Assembly: GCA_024398055.1 (NCBI GenBank)
Contig: CP073749.1
Coordinates: 4,402,594-4,466,593 of the forward strand
Length of the DNA: 64,000 nucleotides
Reading direction: 5' to 3'
Origin: a bacterium SCSIO 12741
Lineage (GTDB): Bacteria; Bacteroidota; Bacteroidia; Flavobacteriales_G; Salibacteraceae
Below the pieces are notes generated by a model. The model saw nothing but the letters and a program-made list of their open reading frames with translations. It searched no databases and was not told the origin of the DNA. The position numbers and the translations under genes are program-made. Shown here piece by piece: positions 44,636 to 52,551 of this stretch (position 1 is the stretch's first letter; the number at the start of each line of letters is the position of its first letter).

Positions 44636-45877
44636 ATGAATTGGATTGGCCGTTATTTCACCGAATGGTGGCACATATTTATGGAGCTGGCCCCCTTTCT
44701 TCTTTTGGGCCTGCTATTCGCCGGAATTCTTAAAGTATTTGTTCCCACCCAGAAGATTAAACAATGGGTAGGTAAATCCGGATTCTCCTCTTCCTTGAAG
44801 GCTGCCTTAATCGGCATCCCACTCCCCCTCTGTTCTTGTGGGGTTATTCCAACTGGCATTTCTTTCCGCCAACAGGGAGCCTCAAAAGGAGCGACGGTTT
44901 CCTTTTTGATATCCACTCCTCAAACCGGCATTGACTCTTTGATTCTTACGTATACCATGCTCAATCCTGCGTGGGCTATTACCCGCCCGCTCGCAGCTTT
45001 CTTTTCAGGAGTGTTTTCAGGTTGGTGGGTCGATTCTCAAAAAAAGATCGAATCAGACTCTCTGGAAATGAATGTGGAAGAAGAAAAACCGTCAAGATCG
45101 ATCAAGCGGTTGTTGAGTTATGCCTTCCTTGAATTTCTACCTGATATTTCCCGCACCCTGCTCGCTGGAATCTTTCTGGCTGCCGCGATTACCTTATTTG
45201 TACCGGATTCTTTGTTTTCCGAAGCCTGGAATGACCCCTGGCTGCATTTAATCGTAATGCTTTTGGCATCTGTGCCCCTTTACGTATGCGCCACTGGTTC
45301 CATTCCAATTGGTGCAGCTTTGTTGTTAAAAGGAATAAGCCCAGGAGCCGTTTTTGTATTTCTTATGGCGGGACCTGCAACCAATCTGGCCACGCTCACT
45401 GTACTCTGGAAAAGTCTGGGAAAAAAGCTGACTCTTCAATACCTCTTAAGCATCGTTTTCTTCGCCCTGGCTACCGGGGTTTTGATCGATTACTTTTTGC
45501 CATCCGAATGGTTTACCAATCTTTTGTTTGCTCCCCATAGTCATGGAGCACATATATTACCAGTATGGCTGCATCAATTTAGTGCCGGTCTATTGTTAAT
45601 AACTTTATTTTATACTGAATACCAAAAACTCGCAATTCGTCGTCCTATGAATGATAAGGAACTACCTGAAAGTAAGGTTTTTATTGTAGAAGGAATGTCA
45701 TGCAACCACTGTGTTGCCAATGTTGAAAATGCCGTGAAACAGTTGTCTGGCGTGGATTCTGTGGAAGCAGATTTCCGTCAAAATCGCCTTCAAGTTTCGG
45801 GAAATGTGGATGAAAATGAAGTCCAAAAAAAGGTAGAATCGGTTGGATATTTGTTTAAGGGACTACGAAAAAATTAA
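44636..45877 (+). CDS. SO_0444-type Cu/Zn efflux permease with C-terminal HMA domain
   Basis: A 413-residue protein. The first 330 residues form a permease (DUF318 type) with 'GIPLPLCSCGVIPTGISFRQ', 'SFLISTPQTGIDSL' and 'YVCATGSIPIGAALLLKG', whose cysteine-containing helices fit the SO_0444 family of Cu/Zn exporters. The last about 70 residues are a heavy-metal-associated domain with 'VEGMSCNHCVANVENAV', which binds Cu(I) or Zn(II) via CxxC. A permease and metal chaperone domain in one chain suggests direct hand-over of metal. TAAATTTG (44624-44631) lies four bases before the ATG. Confidence 0.88.
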   Translation: MNWIGRYFTEWWHIFMELAPFLLLGLLFAGILKVFVPTQKIKQWVGKSGFSSSLKAALIGIPLPLCSCGVIPTGISFRQQGASKGATVSFLISTPQTGIDSLILTYTMLNPAWAITRPLAAFFSGVFSGWWVDSQKKIESDSLEMNVEEEKPSRSIKRLLSYAFLEFLPDISRTLLAGIFLAAAITLFVPDSLFSEAWNDPWLHLIVMLLASVPLYVCATGSIPIGAALLLKGISPGAVFVFLMAGPATNLATLTVLWKSLGKKLTLQYLLSIVFFALATGVLIDYFLPSEWFTNLLFAPHSHGAHILPVWLHQFSAGLLLITLFYTEYQKLAIRRPMNDKELPESKVFIVEGMSCNHCVANVENAVKQLSGVDSVEADFRQNRLQVSGNVDENEVQKKVESVGYLFKGLRKN

Positions 45878-45992
45878 CAAAATTTCGTCCAATTAAAGTT
45901 CATTTCAGCCAACCCTGCTACGTTTTTGTCGGTACACCTTCTGCCTGTTCGGGTCAATTTTCCTATTTTTATGGAGGGAAATTTGATCCAAC

Positions 45993-48900
45993 TTGAATTG
46001 GCGTAGTTGCTTTGTATTATTGACACTCTTCGGGTGTAGTAACCTCTTTGCACAAAAGGAGGCTAACTGGTGGTTCTTTGGCCAAAATGCAGGTATCGAT
46101 TTCTCTACTATTTCTTCACCGGTAAGCGTCACAGGTAGTGCGATGAGCACGGTTGAAGGTTGCGCTTCCATTTCCGATAAAAAATCTGGTCAGCTTCTTT
46201 TTTACACCGATGGTGTTCAGGTATGGGACAGACGCCATCAGCGGATGCCAAATGGAATAGGTCTTAAGGGGCACTCCTCGGCTGCCCAATCAGCTTTAAT
46301 TGTTCCTGATCCGGCTGGTTCGAGCAGGTACTACATTTTTACCGTTCCTGAAAAATCCAATAAAAAAGCTTGTTACTCGATCGTCGACATGACCCTTAAC
46401 CAAGGAATGGGTGATGTGATAGCCAGTAACAAAAACACACCGATATCCAATTTCAAGGTTGCCGACAAACTCACTGCCATCCGCCATATTAATGGTCGCG
46501 ATTTTTGGGTATTGCTGCAGGACAATGATGATTGGACCATCTACGCTTACCTGGTTAATGGTAACGGAGTTTCTCAAAACCCAACGGTTAACCTGCTCAA
46601 CAACCGCCCGGCAAATGTAAAGGTTGGCCACATGGGATGTCTTAAAGCTTCACCTGATGGCAAGCTCATCGCCTCCACCTCACTTACCCATAGCCACCTA
46701 ATGATTTTTGATTTTAATGGAGCCATTGGTGCCATTAATGAAAGAGGACAATACACCTATCCCAAGAATTCTACCGGAGCGGTTTATGGAGCGGAGTTCT
46801 CACAAGACTCGCGAATACTCTATGTTTCCAGTAAAAACTGGATTGACCAATATGAACTTTATACCCCATCTGGAAATCCATCGGTTATTCGAATAGATCA
46901 GAACAAGGACGGAAACTATCGCCAGATGCAATTGGCTCCGGATGGCAAAATTTACGTAGCCCGCTCCATTAACCCACCACGTAAAAGTGTTTTAGGTGTT
47001 ATTCACCAACCCACTAATTTGGGTGCAGCCTGTGGTTTTAACCCTAACGGTTTCCAACTTCGTCATCAAACACGAAGTGAAATGGGACTTCCTGCATTCC
47101 TCCCCCACTACTTTGATTCCTCACTTTTCGAAATTGGTTTGGCATGTGCCGGAGCCTACACCACCATTTCCCTGAAAGACACGGCTTCTATCGACTCCAT
47201 CGTATATGACTACGGAGATTTGATGAGCATGGGTAAAAACCAGTCGAAAAACAAAGCCGATTCTCATAACTACAAACTTCCGGGTCAGTACAAAATCACC
47301 GCTAAGATTTATTACACCTACAAGGAAGATCCTATCACCGATTTGGTGGTTGGTTACCTAACCGTTCACTCTGCTCCAGATGTGGACTTGGGTAATGACA
47401 CCATATTGTGCACTTCCGCAGTTCTTGGGGTTACTGTGAGAAATACGGCCGATTACGACTTAAAATGGTCTAATGGTTCACAATCTCAATCCATTCCCGT
47501 TATGGCCCAAGGGCAATACTGGGTAGAGGCCACCAACCAATGTGGAATAGATAAAGACACCATCCAAATCACAAAACTCCTTCGGAAAACGGTTAGTCTC
47601 GGTCCGGATTCCTTCTTATGCGTAGGAGATACTTTGATCTTTGATGTATCGGATACTGCTGCCAGCTACTATTGGCAAGATGGTTCCAGAAATGCCCAAT
47701 TTGCAGTGACCAAACCTGGTGTGTACACCGCCCGGGTAAAAAATCTCTGTGGCATGAGCTACGACAATATCCGAATTACCTCGGAAAATGAACCCGTTTT
47801 CGACCTTGGACGTGATACTACTCTTTGTCAAGGACAATCACTATTACTCAATGCCAGTGCATCGCGTTCCAGCTACCGCTGGCAAGATGGAACGACTGAC
47901 AGTACATTCATGCCTTCGAAAACAGGCTGGGTAATTGCAGAAGCCAGCAATATTTGCGGAAACACCCTGGATAGTGTTTTCATCACCTTCGACACCACGG
48001 TTAATGTTAATCTTGGAGCCGATACTATTCTGTGTAAAGGAAGTAGCATTACCCTTTACCCTCCCCTGATTACAGGAGCCACCATTTCCTGGAGTGATAA
48101 CAGCCAAAACTCCCATCTCACGATAAACAAACCTGGTACCTATTGGATCCAAGCTACCAAAAGCTGCGGTACCGTTAGAGACACCATTGAAGTAATTGGT
48201 TTAGAATCACCGGTAGTTAATCTTCCTCCGGATTTCACAGCATGTGAGGATCAGGATATCTTTCTTACCATAAATACACATCCTTGCGATATGCTATGGA
48301 ATACGGGTATTCGATCCAACGAAATAAAAGTGACTAAACCTGGAAAATATTGGGCTAAAGCTGAAAACGTATGTGGCTCATCTTCTGATACCGTAGTTGT
48401 TTCTATTGACCGCGACTTGAAGATTAATTTAGGAGTCGATACGACCATCTGTGATGGAGAACCGCTCGATCTGTACTTGACATTCCCCAACAACCCAGAT
48501 TACGAATGGAATTCGGGAATCAAAAACCCTGGAATTCGCATAACTGAAACCGGAATTTACAGCGTTACCGTAACAAATCAGTGTGGTTCATTTACCGACC
48601 ACATTTCGGTTGAAAGCACCTATACCCCAGTTCTGCTCAAACAACCCGATATTCATCTTTGTCAAGGCGATGAGATCCGACTAAAAGCTGAACTTATCAA
48701 TCAATATCCTGAAGGAACCAGTGTGGTTTGGATGGATAATCTCTATCAGGATAAGATTGACGTGAATTCAGAAGGTGATTATCATGTTAAAGCCAGTAAC
48801 AATTGTGGTGTTTCCAGGGATACTATTCATGTTTACAGCGTACCACTACCCCGTGTACCACTTCCGGTAGACACCCTGCTTTGCAACGATTACATGGACT

Positions 48901-49343
48901 TTGATTTCAGCTCTTTCGATTATGAAATGAAGTGGCAGGACGATTCTGAAGAGAAGCAGTACACCCTTCACAAAGCTGGAAACTATTACGTAGAATTAAC
49001 CGGTGATTACGGCTGTTTCAACCGCCAACACATGCGAGTGGTTGATTGTGGCTCTCCCTTCTTTGTACCCAGTGCCTTTACTCCTAACGGAGATGGCGAC
49101 AACGACATTTTCTACATTGTAAAAAATGGAATCCGCACCTTCTCTATTACCATTGTAGATCGCTGGAACAACATTGTTTACCAAAGTGTTGACATTGAAG
49201 AAGGATGGGATGGCACCAACATTCGTAATGGTGAAAAATGTACTTCAGGACAATACATCTGGAAGGTAACTTACAGAGACGATAACCAGAATGCACTTAA
49301 GAATGAAACAGGCAGTGTGAATCTACTTCGCTACCACGATTAG
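45993..49343 (+). CDS. Giant exported protein with propeller-like N terminus, Ig-like repeats and CHU_C sorting domain
   Basis: 1116 residues. A signal peptide ends near 'GCSNLFAQ'. Residues 25-370 resemble a beta-propeller ('NWWFFGQNAGIDFS', 'GQLLFYTDGVQVWDRR'). From about 440 to 1020 there are eight repeats of about 65 residues, each starting like 'DLGNDTILC' and ending 'WVEATNQCG' with a conserved Cys pair: bacterial Ig-like or PKD-like modules. The C terminus ('VPSAFTPNGDGDNDIFYIV', 'GWDGTNIRNGEKCTSGQY') is the CHU_C gliding-motility-associated domain, a T9SS type B sorting signal. It is probably a surface adhesin. The start is TTG at 45993; a nearby ATG is out of frame. Its stop overlaps the convergent gene by 4 bp. 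Confidence 0.9.
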   Translation: MNWRSCFVLLTLFGCSNLFAQKEANWWFFGQNAGIDFSTISSPVSVTGSAMSTVEGCASISDKKSGQLLFYTDGVQVWDRRHQRMPNGIGLKGHSSAAQSALIVPDPAGSSRYYIFTVPEKSNKKACYSIVDMTLNQGMGDVIASNKNTPISNFKVADKLTAIRHINGRDFWVLLQDNDDWTIYAYLVNGNGVSQNPTVNLLNNRPANVKVGHMGCLKASPDGKLIASTSLTHSHLMIFDFNGAIGAINERGQYTYPKNSTGAVYGAEFSQDSRILYVSSKNWIDQYELYTPSGNPSVIRIDQNKDGNYRQMQLAPDGKIYVARSINPPRKSVLGVIHQPTNLGAACGFNPNGFQLRHQTRSEMGLPAFLPHYFDSSLFEIGLACAGAYTTISLKDTASIDSIVYDYGDLMSMGKNQSKNKADSHNYKLPGQYKITAKIYYTYKEDPITDLVVGYLTVHSAPDVDLGNDTILCTSAVLGVTVRNTADYDLKWSNGSQSQSIPVMAQGQYWVEATNQCGIDKDTIQITKLLRKTVSLGPDSFLCVGDTLIFDVSDTAASYYWQDGSRNAQFAVTKPGVYTARVKNLCGMSYDNIRITSENEPVFDLGRDTTLCQGQSLLLNASASRSSYRWQDGTTDSTFMPSKTGWVIAEASNICGNTLDSVFITFDTTVNVNLGADTILCKGSSITLYPPLITGATISWSDNSQNSHLTINKPGTYWIQATKSCGTVRDTIEVIGLESPVVNLPPDFTACEDQDIFLTINTHPCDMLWNTGIRSNEIKVTKPGKYWAKAENVCGSSSDTVVVSIDRDLKINLGVDTTICDGEPLDLYLTFPNNPDYEWNSGIKNPGIRITETGIYSVTVTNQCGSFTDHISVESTYTPVLLKQPDIHLCQGDEIRLKAELINQYPEGTSVVWMDNLYQDKIDVNSEGDYHVKASNNCGVSRDTIHVYSVPLPRVPLPVDTLLCNDYMDFDFSSFDYEMKWQDDSEEKQYTLHKAGNYYVELTGDYGCFNRQHMRVVDCGSPFFVPSAFTPNGDGDNDIFYIVKNGIRTFSITIVDRWNNIVYQSVDIEEGWDGTNIRNGEKCTSGQYIWKVTYRDDNQNALKNETGSVNLLRYHD

Positions 49344-50173
49344 TAGATTACCCGAATACTGGCTGCCTCAATTCTTGATACTTCTTTCAAATTTCCCTTT
49401 TCAAACTCTCGTCCCAAGTTCTCCAGAGGTAAGGTCAAATCTTCGCATTTGAAATTCAGGTAATCCTGTAGGATCATACCATTGGATAAGTGATGCTGCT
49501 TGATCGCTTCCCTAAAGCGTATACCTCCGCCATTGGTTTCGTAGCTGTACGCCAAATAATCCATGCGGTAGTTTTCAGGGTTTATCCAAAACATGAATTT
49601 ATCCTGGTGATCCTCTCCTCCACCCTCTTGAGCGAAAGTGACACCCATTCGTTCGTAAACCACTCCTTTTAGCGTATCAGGCCCCAAGGGTTTGAACTGG
49701 GTGGCTCGATCTGTTAAACGATAAGGAAGCAACATGAAGTAGGCCACAGAATTGACAGAGGCCGTGTAAGCTGCTTGCTTTTGAGCATCCAACTCAACCG
49801 GATTACCATTTAGATTTCTTGAAAACCCGGTATTACTGAGCTCATCCTCTATTTTTTCGCCGTCTTCATTCACAAAACTTCGGATGTACTTAAACACACC
49901 CTTCTCTTCACTGATGGAATACCATTTATCCCTAAAATGAAATCCGAAAGAGAAATTTTCGAAGGCTTCTCCTCCATAGTATTCAATGCTCTTTTCTACC
50001 AATACTGGGATCTCCTTAGGGTTTTCCACGGGCTCTTCAATCAGCTCGGGTTTCAACTCCAGGTAGTTATCCTTCGTATCTTCTCCCCCGTCACCCTGAC
50101 AAGATTGAAGAAAGAATAGAGCCAGCAAAATCAGGACGGATCCCGAAAACGATTTAACAATTCGATCTATCAT
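49340..50173 (-). CDS. Lipoprotein, DUF6503-like
   Basis: About 277 residues from the ATG at 50173, with lipobox 'LQSCQGD'. An acidic linker is followed by a beta-rich domain containing 'SIEYYGGEAFENFSFGFHF', 'YFMLLPYRLTDRA' and 'FMFWINPENYRMDYLAY', similar to the flavobacterial DUF6503 family of outer-membrane lipoproteins with LolA/LppX-like shape. No function assigned. The open frame extends 18 codons upstream to 50227, but those do not look like a signal peptide. Confidence 0.72.
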   Translation of the reverse strand: MIDRIVKSFSGSVLILLALFFLQSCQGDGGEDTKDNYLELKPELIEEPVENPKEIPVLVEKSIEYYGGEAFENFSFGFHFRDKWYSISEEKGVFKYIRSFVNEDGEKIEDELSNTGFSRNLNGNPVELDAQKQAAYTASVNSVAYFMLLPYRLTDRATQFKPLGPDTLKGVVYERMGVTFAQEGGGEDHQDKFMFWINPENYRMDYLAYSYETNGGGIRFREAIKQHHLSNGMILQDYLNFKCEDLTLPLENLGREFEKGNLKEVSRIEAASIRVIY

Positions 50174-50366
50174 AGATTTTATATTGCACCCCAATTGAGA
50201 AGGATAGGTACGTTTGATCAGGCACAAACGGTTTTCCTCCCGCTAAGGGAAATATTTTTTTTCTGAAACGAGTATTCAAACCCGTCAGGAAGGGAACTCG
50301 ATCAAGGCAGCGAGACTGTTAATGCTCAGACTCCTAATCTCCTTCGGAATAAACTTTTGGTAATTC

Positions 50367-50891
50367 CTACTTTGCGCTAACCCGAGCAGGAATCATCAAG
50401 TTGTCCCACTTGATCACCAACATGCCATCTTCAATTTCGATGGCCAGATTTTCCACTTGTACAGCAGATGGAACAGGACGAACGGTTACGCGTAATACGT
50501 CCTCCTTTTCTTTGTACTTGTAGGCTCCCCATTGATCCGGCTGAGCATTAAAGATGATCACCCATTGTTTTTCTCCTGGAATAGTAAACAAACTGTACTT
50601 TCCTTTTGGCAGCTTCTTACCCTCTACCATCAAGTTTTTGTCAATTTCGAAAGTCGTGGCTTCGTTGGCTCCGGTTCTCCATACCTTGTCATAAGGAACC
50701 AAATCTCCCCAAACGGTGCGACCTTTCACAGCAGGTGAGCTGTAGTTGATCGTTACATTGACTCCACCTACGGTAGCGTTGGTGGTCATAGGTGGACTTT
50801 TTCTTTCCGACTTGTCTTGAGCGTTGATAGGATTAATAAAAGCAGCTCCCATTAGGAAGGCAACAGTAAAAAGGGATATGATTTGTTTCAT
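50367..50891 (-). CDS. DUF2911 exported protein
   Basis: A 174-residue protein with a signal peptide ('ISLFTVAFLMGAAFINPINA'). The body shows the DUF2911 pattern: 'VNVTINYSSPAVKGRTVWG', 'VPYDKVWRTGANEATTFEI', 'LPKGKYSLFTIPG', 'WVIIFNA'. The family is widespread in Bacteroidota and Acidobacteria, with no known function. TAGTTTTG (complement of 50909-50916) lies 17 nt before the ATG and may be its promoter. Divergent from the TetR gene. Confidence 0.88.
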   Translation of the reverse strand: MKQIISLFTVAFLMGAAFINPINAQDKSERKSPPMTTNATVGGVNVTINYSSPAVKGRTVWGDLVPYDKVWRTGANEATTFEIDKNLMVEGKKLPKGKYSLFTIPGEKQWVIIFNAQPDQWGAYKYKEKEDVLRVTVRPVPSAVQVENLAIEIEDGMLVIKWDNLMIPARVSAK

Positions 50892-50962
50892 TGTTTCGAA
50901 GTTTAGGCCAAAACTAAATCACATTCCAGAGTCATTATGTTAGCTAGCCAACAATTTTTGGA

Positions 50963-50974
50963 GACCGTTCGGTT
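50963..50974. promoter_or_regulatory. Upstream half of a paired TetR-type operator (imperfect)
   Basis: GACCGTTCGGTT at 50963-50974 is an inverted repeat with one mismatch, matching the perfect palindrome at 51002-51013. It overlaps the -33 TTTG of the regulator's promoter. Confidence 0.6.
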
Positions 50975-51000
50975 TGTTCTAATAATATTTCTTAAATTTG
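50973..51000 (+). promoter_or_regulatory. Promoter of the TetR-hydrolase operon
   Basis: TTTG at 50973-50976, a 16-nt spacer and TAAATTTG at 50993-51000, 17 nt before the ATG. It lies between the two operator-like palindromes. Confidence 0.55.
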
Positions 51001-51001
51001 C

Positions 51002-51013
51002 GACCGATCGGTC
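51002..51013. promoter_or_regulatory. Perfect TetR-type operator palindrome
   Basis: GACCGATCGGTC is a perfect 12-bp palindrome directly after the -7 element and five bases before the regulator's ATG at 51018, so bound repressor would block transcription start. Confidence 0.7.
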
Positions 51014-51017
51014 TGAA

Positions 51018-51611
51018 ATGAAAAAAGGAGAACACACTCGACAAGACATTATTGAACGCTCAGCAGAGCTGTTTAATATCTATGGCTACCATGGATGTTC
51101 GCTAAGCGATATTATGGCAGCTACACAGCTCAGGAAGGGGGGAATCTACAATCATTTTAAAAACAAGGACGAAATCGCTTTAGCTGCGTTTGACTACTCT
51201 TTTCAGGAAGTCATCATGCGGTTTCGCAATCGATTGGACAAGGATAATACCCCGGCAGATAAGCTCTACTCTATCATTGCTGTTTTCGAAAGCTTTGCCT
51301 CAAACCCAGTTGTTAAAGGAGGCTGCCCCATATTCAATACAGCCAATGACGCCACCGATTCACATCCTGAATTACGTCAAAAAGCTCGTGAAGCGGTGAA
51401 TATGCTTCTTCGCTATGTCGAGATAAAAATTGAAGAAGGACGCGAAAGTGGTGCCATACGCACCGATTTTGATTCATCTGACTTTGCTCTGTTTTTGGTG
51501 TCCACCTTAGAAGGGGCCTTGATGATTTCAAGGGTAAACGACGATCTGAGTTACATGGACCGGGCTGCAAATCAAATGAGAAACTACCTTAACAATTACC
51601 TCATTTCATGA
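51018..51611 (+). CDS. TetR/AcrR-family transcriptional regulator
   Basis: About 197 residues from the ATG at 51018. The N-terminal helix-turn-helix is 'GEHTRQDIIERSAELFNIYG', 'GCSLSDIMAATQLRKGGIYN' and 'HFKNKDEIALAAFD', which matches the NemR/YxaF-like group; the ligand domain contains 'GGCPIFNTANDATDSHP'. The two GACCGxTCGGT-type palindromes around its promoter suggest autoregulation. The open frame upstream of 51018 includes the operator and is unlikely to be translated. Its stop overlaps the hydrolase start (ATGA). Confidence 0.9.
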   Translation: MKKGEHTRQDIIERSAELFNIYGYHGCSLSDIMAATQLRKGGIYNHFKNKDEIALAAFDYSFQEVIMRFRNRLDKDNTPADKLYSIIAVFESFASNPVVKGGCPIFNTANDATDSHPELRQKAREAVNMLLRYVEIKIEEGRESGAIRTDFDSSDFALFLVSTLEGALMISRVNDDLSYMDRAANQMRNYLNNYLIS

Positions 51612-52482
51612 AAAAGAAAAGGAAAACTCCACTGGTCCAGCGCATTATTCAACGCATTTTCCCCGTGTTGGAAGCGGTTAGTCCTTCCTTGGCGGGTAAA
51701 TGGGCTACCAAACTATTTTTCACGCCTTTTCGATTTAAGCCTCCTCAACCCGAGGAACAACGAGCGGCCGATGCCAGGTGGACCCGGCTTCAGGTAAATG
51801 AGGATGAAATACAGATCTACCAGTGGGGGCCAAAGATGCTCCTGTTGCCTTACTGATGCACGGCTGGTCTGGAAGAGGACTGCAGTTTAGAGAAATGATT
51901 GCTCCTCTGCTTGAAGAAGGATATCAGGTGGTCACTTTTGATGCTCCCGGTCATGGACGATCGACGGGAAAAGAAAGTAACATCATTCTATTTAAGGATG
52001 CCCTGCTCAAAATTCAACAAGAACTGGGCTTCATTCACTTGCTTATCGCCCATTCATTGGGAGGAGCTGCCTCTTGGTATGCCCGTGTAGAAGGACTGGA
52101 AGTAGGTAAAATGGTTTCCATTAGTACCCCATCTATTCCTGCCCAAATCATTCAGGAATACCTGGTACGCATAAATGCTTCGGCCCGCACCGGTAAGGCC
52201 TTGGAAGACCACGTAGAGAATTTGGTGGATCGCAGTTTTGAATCCTTTGGAGCTTATGTAAATGCTCCCCTTGCTCCTGCCATTCCTACCCTACTTTTTC
52301 ACGACTTGAAAGACAAAGAGGTGAGTATACGCCATTTGGAAAAACTACAAGAGGTACTACCTCACGCCAAAAGTTCACTTTCAGATGGTTTGGGCCACAA
52401 CCGAATTCTTAAAGATGCCGGAATCATCCGTCAAATCGTATCCTTTGCCAGGCTGGAAAAGCGCCAAACCATTTCTGCCTAA
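51608..52482 (+). pseudogene. Alpha/beta hydrolase with one-base frameshift in a G run
   Basis: Two overlapping frames, 51608-51856 (N-terminal 82 residues) and 51823-52482 (219 residues), are parts of one alpha/beta hydrolase. The first part ends with 'IQIYQWG', the second begins 'AKDAPVALLMHGWSGRG' and contains the nucleophile Ser in 'LIAHSLGGAAS' and the catalytic His in 'GLGHNRIL'. Adding one G to the GGGGG run near 51826-51832 makes one continuous protein of about 290 residues. Either a genuine one-base loss or a sequencing or assembly error. The start overlaps the TetR stop by 4 bp, so regulator and enzyme share an operon. Substrate unknown. Confidence 0.8.
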
Positions 52483-52551
52483 ATCATCTTTTGATCTTCT
52501 TTATTTTGAGTGAGATGCTCAAAACTGAACCTAAAAAATTAGGTTTGTTAG

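Noticed and set aside
50937-51017. Longer TetR N terminus starting at 50937
   Set aside because: It would translate across the promoter and operators; the family start is at ATG 51018.
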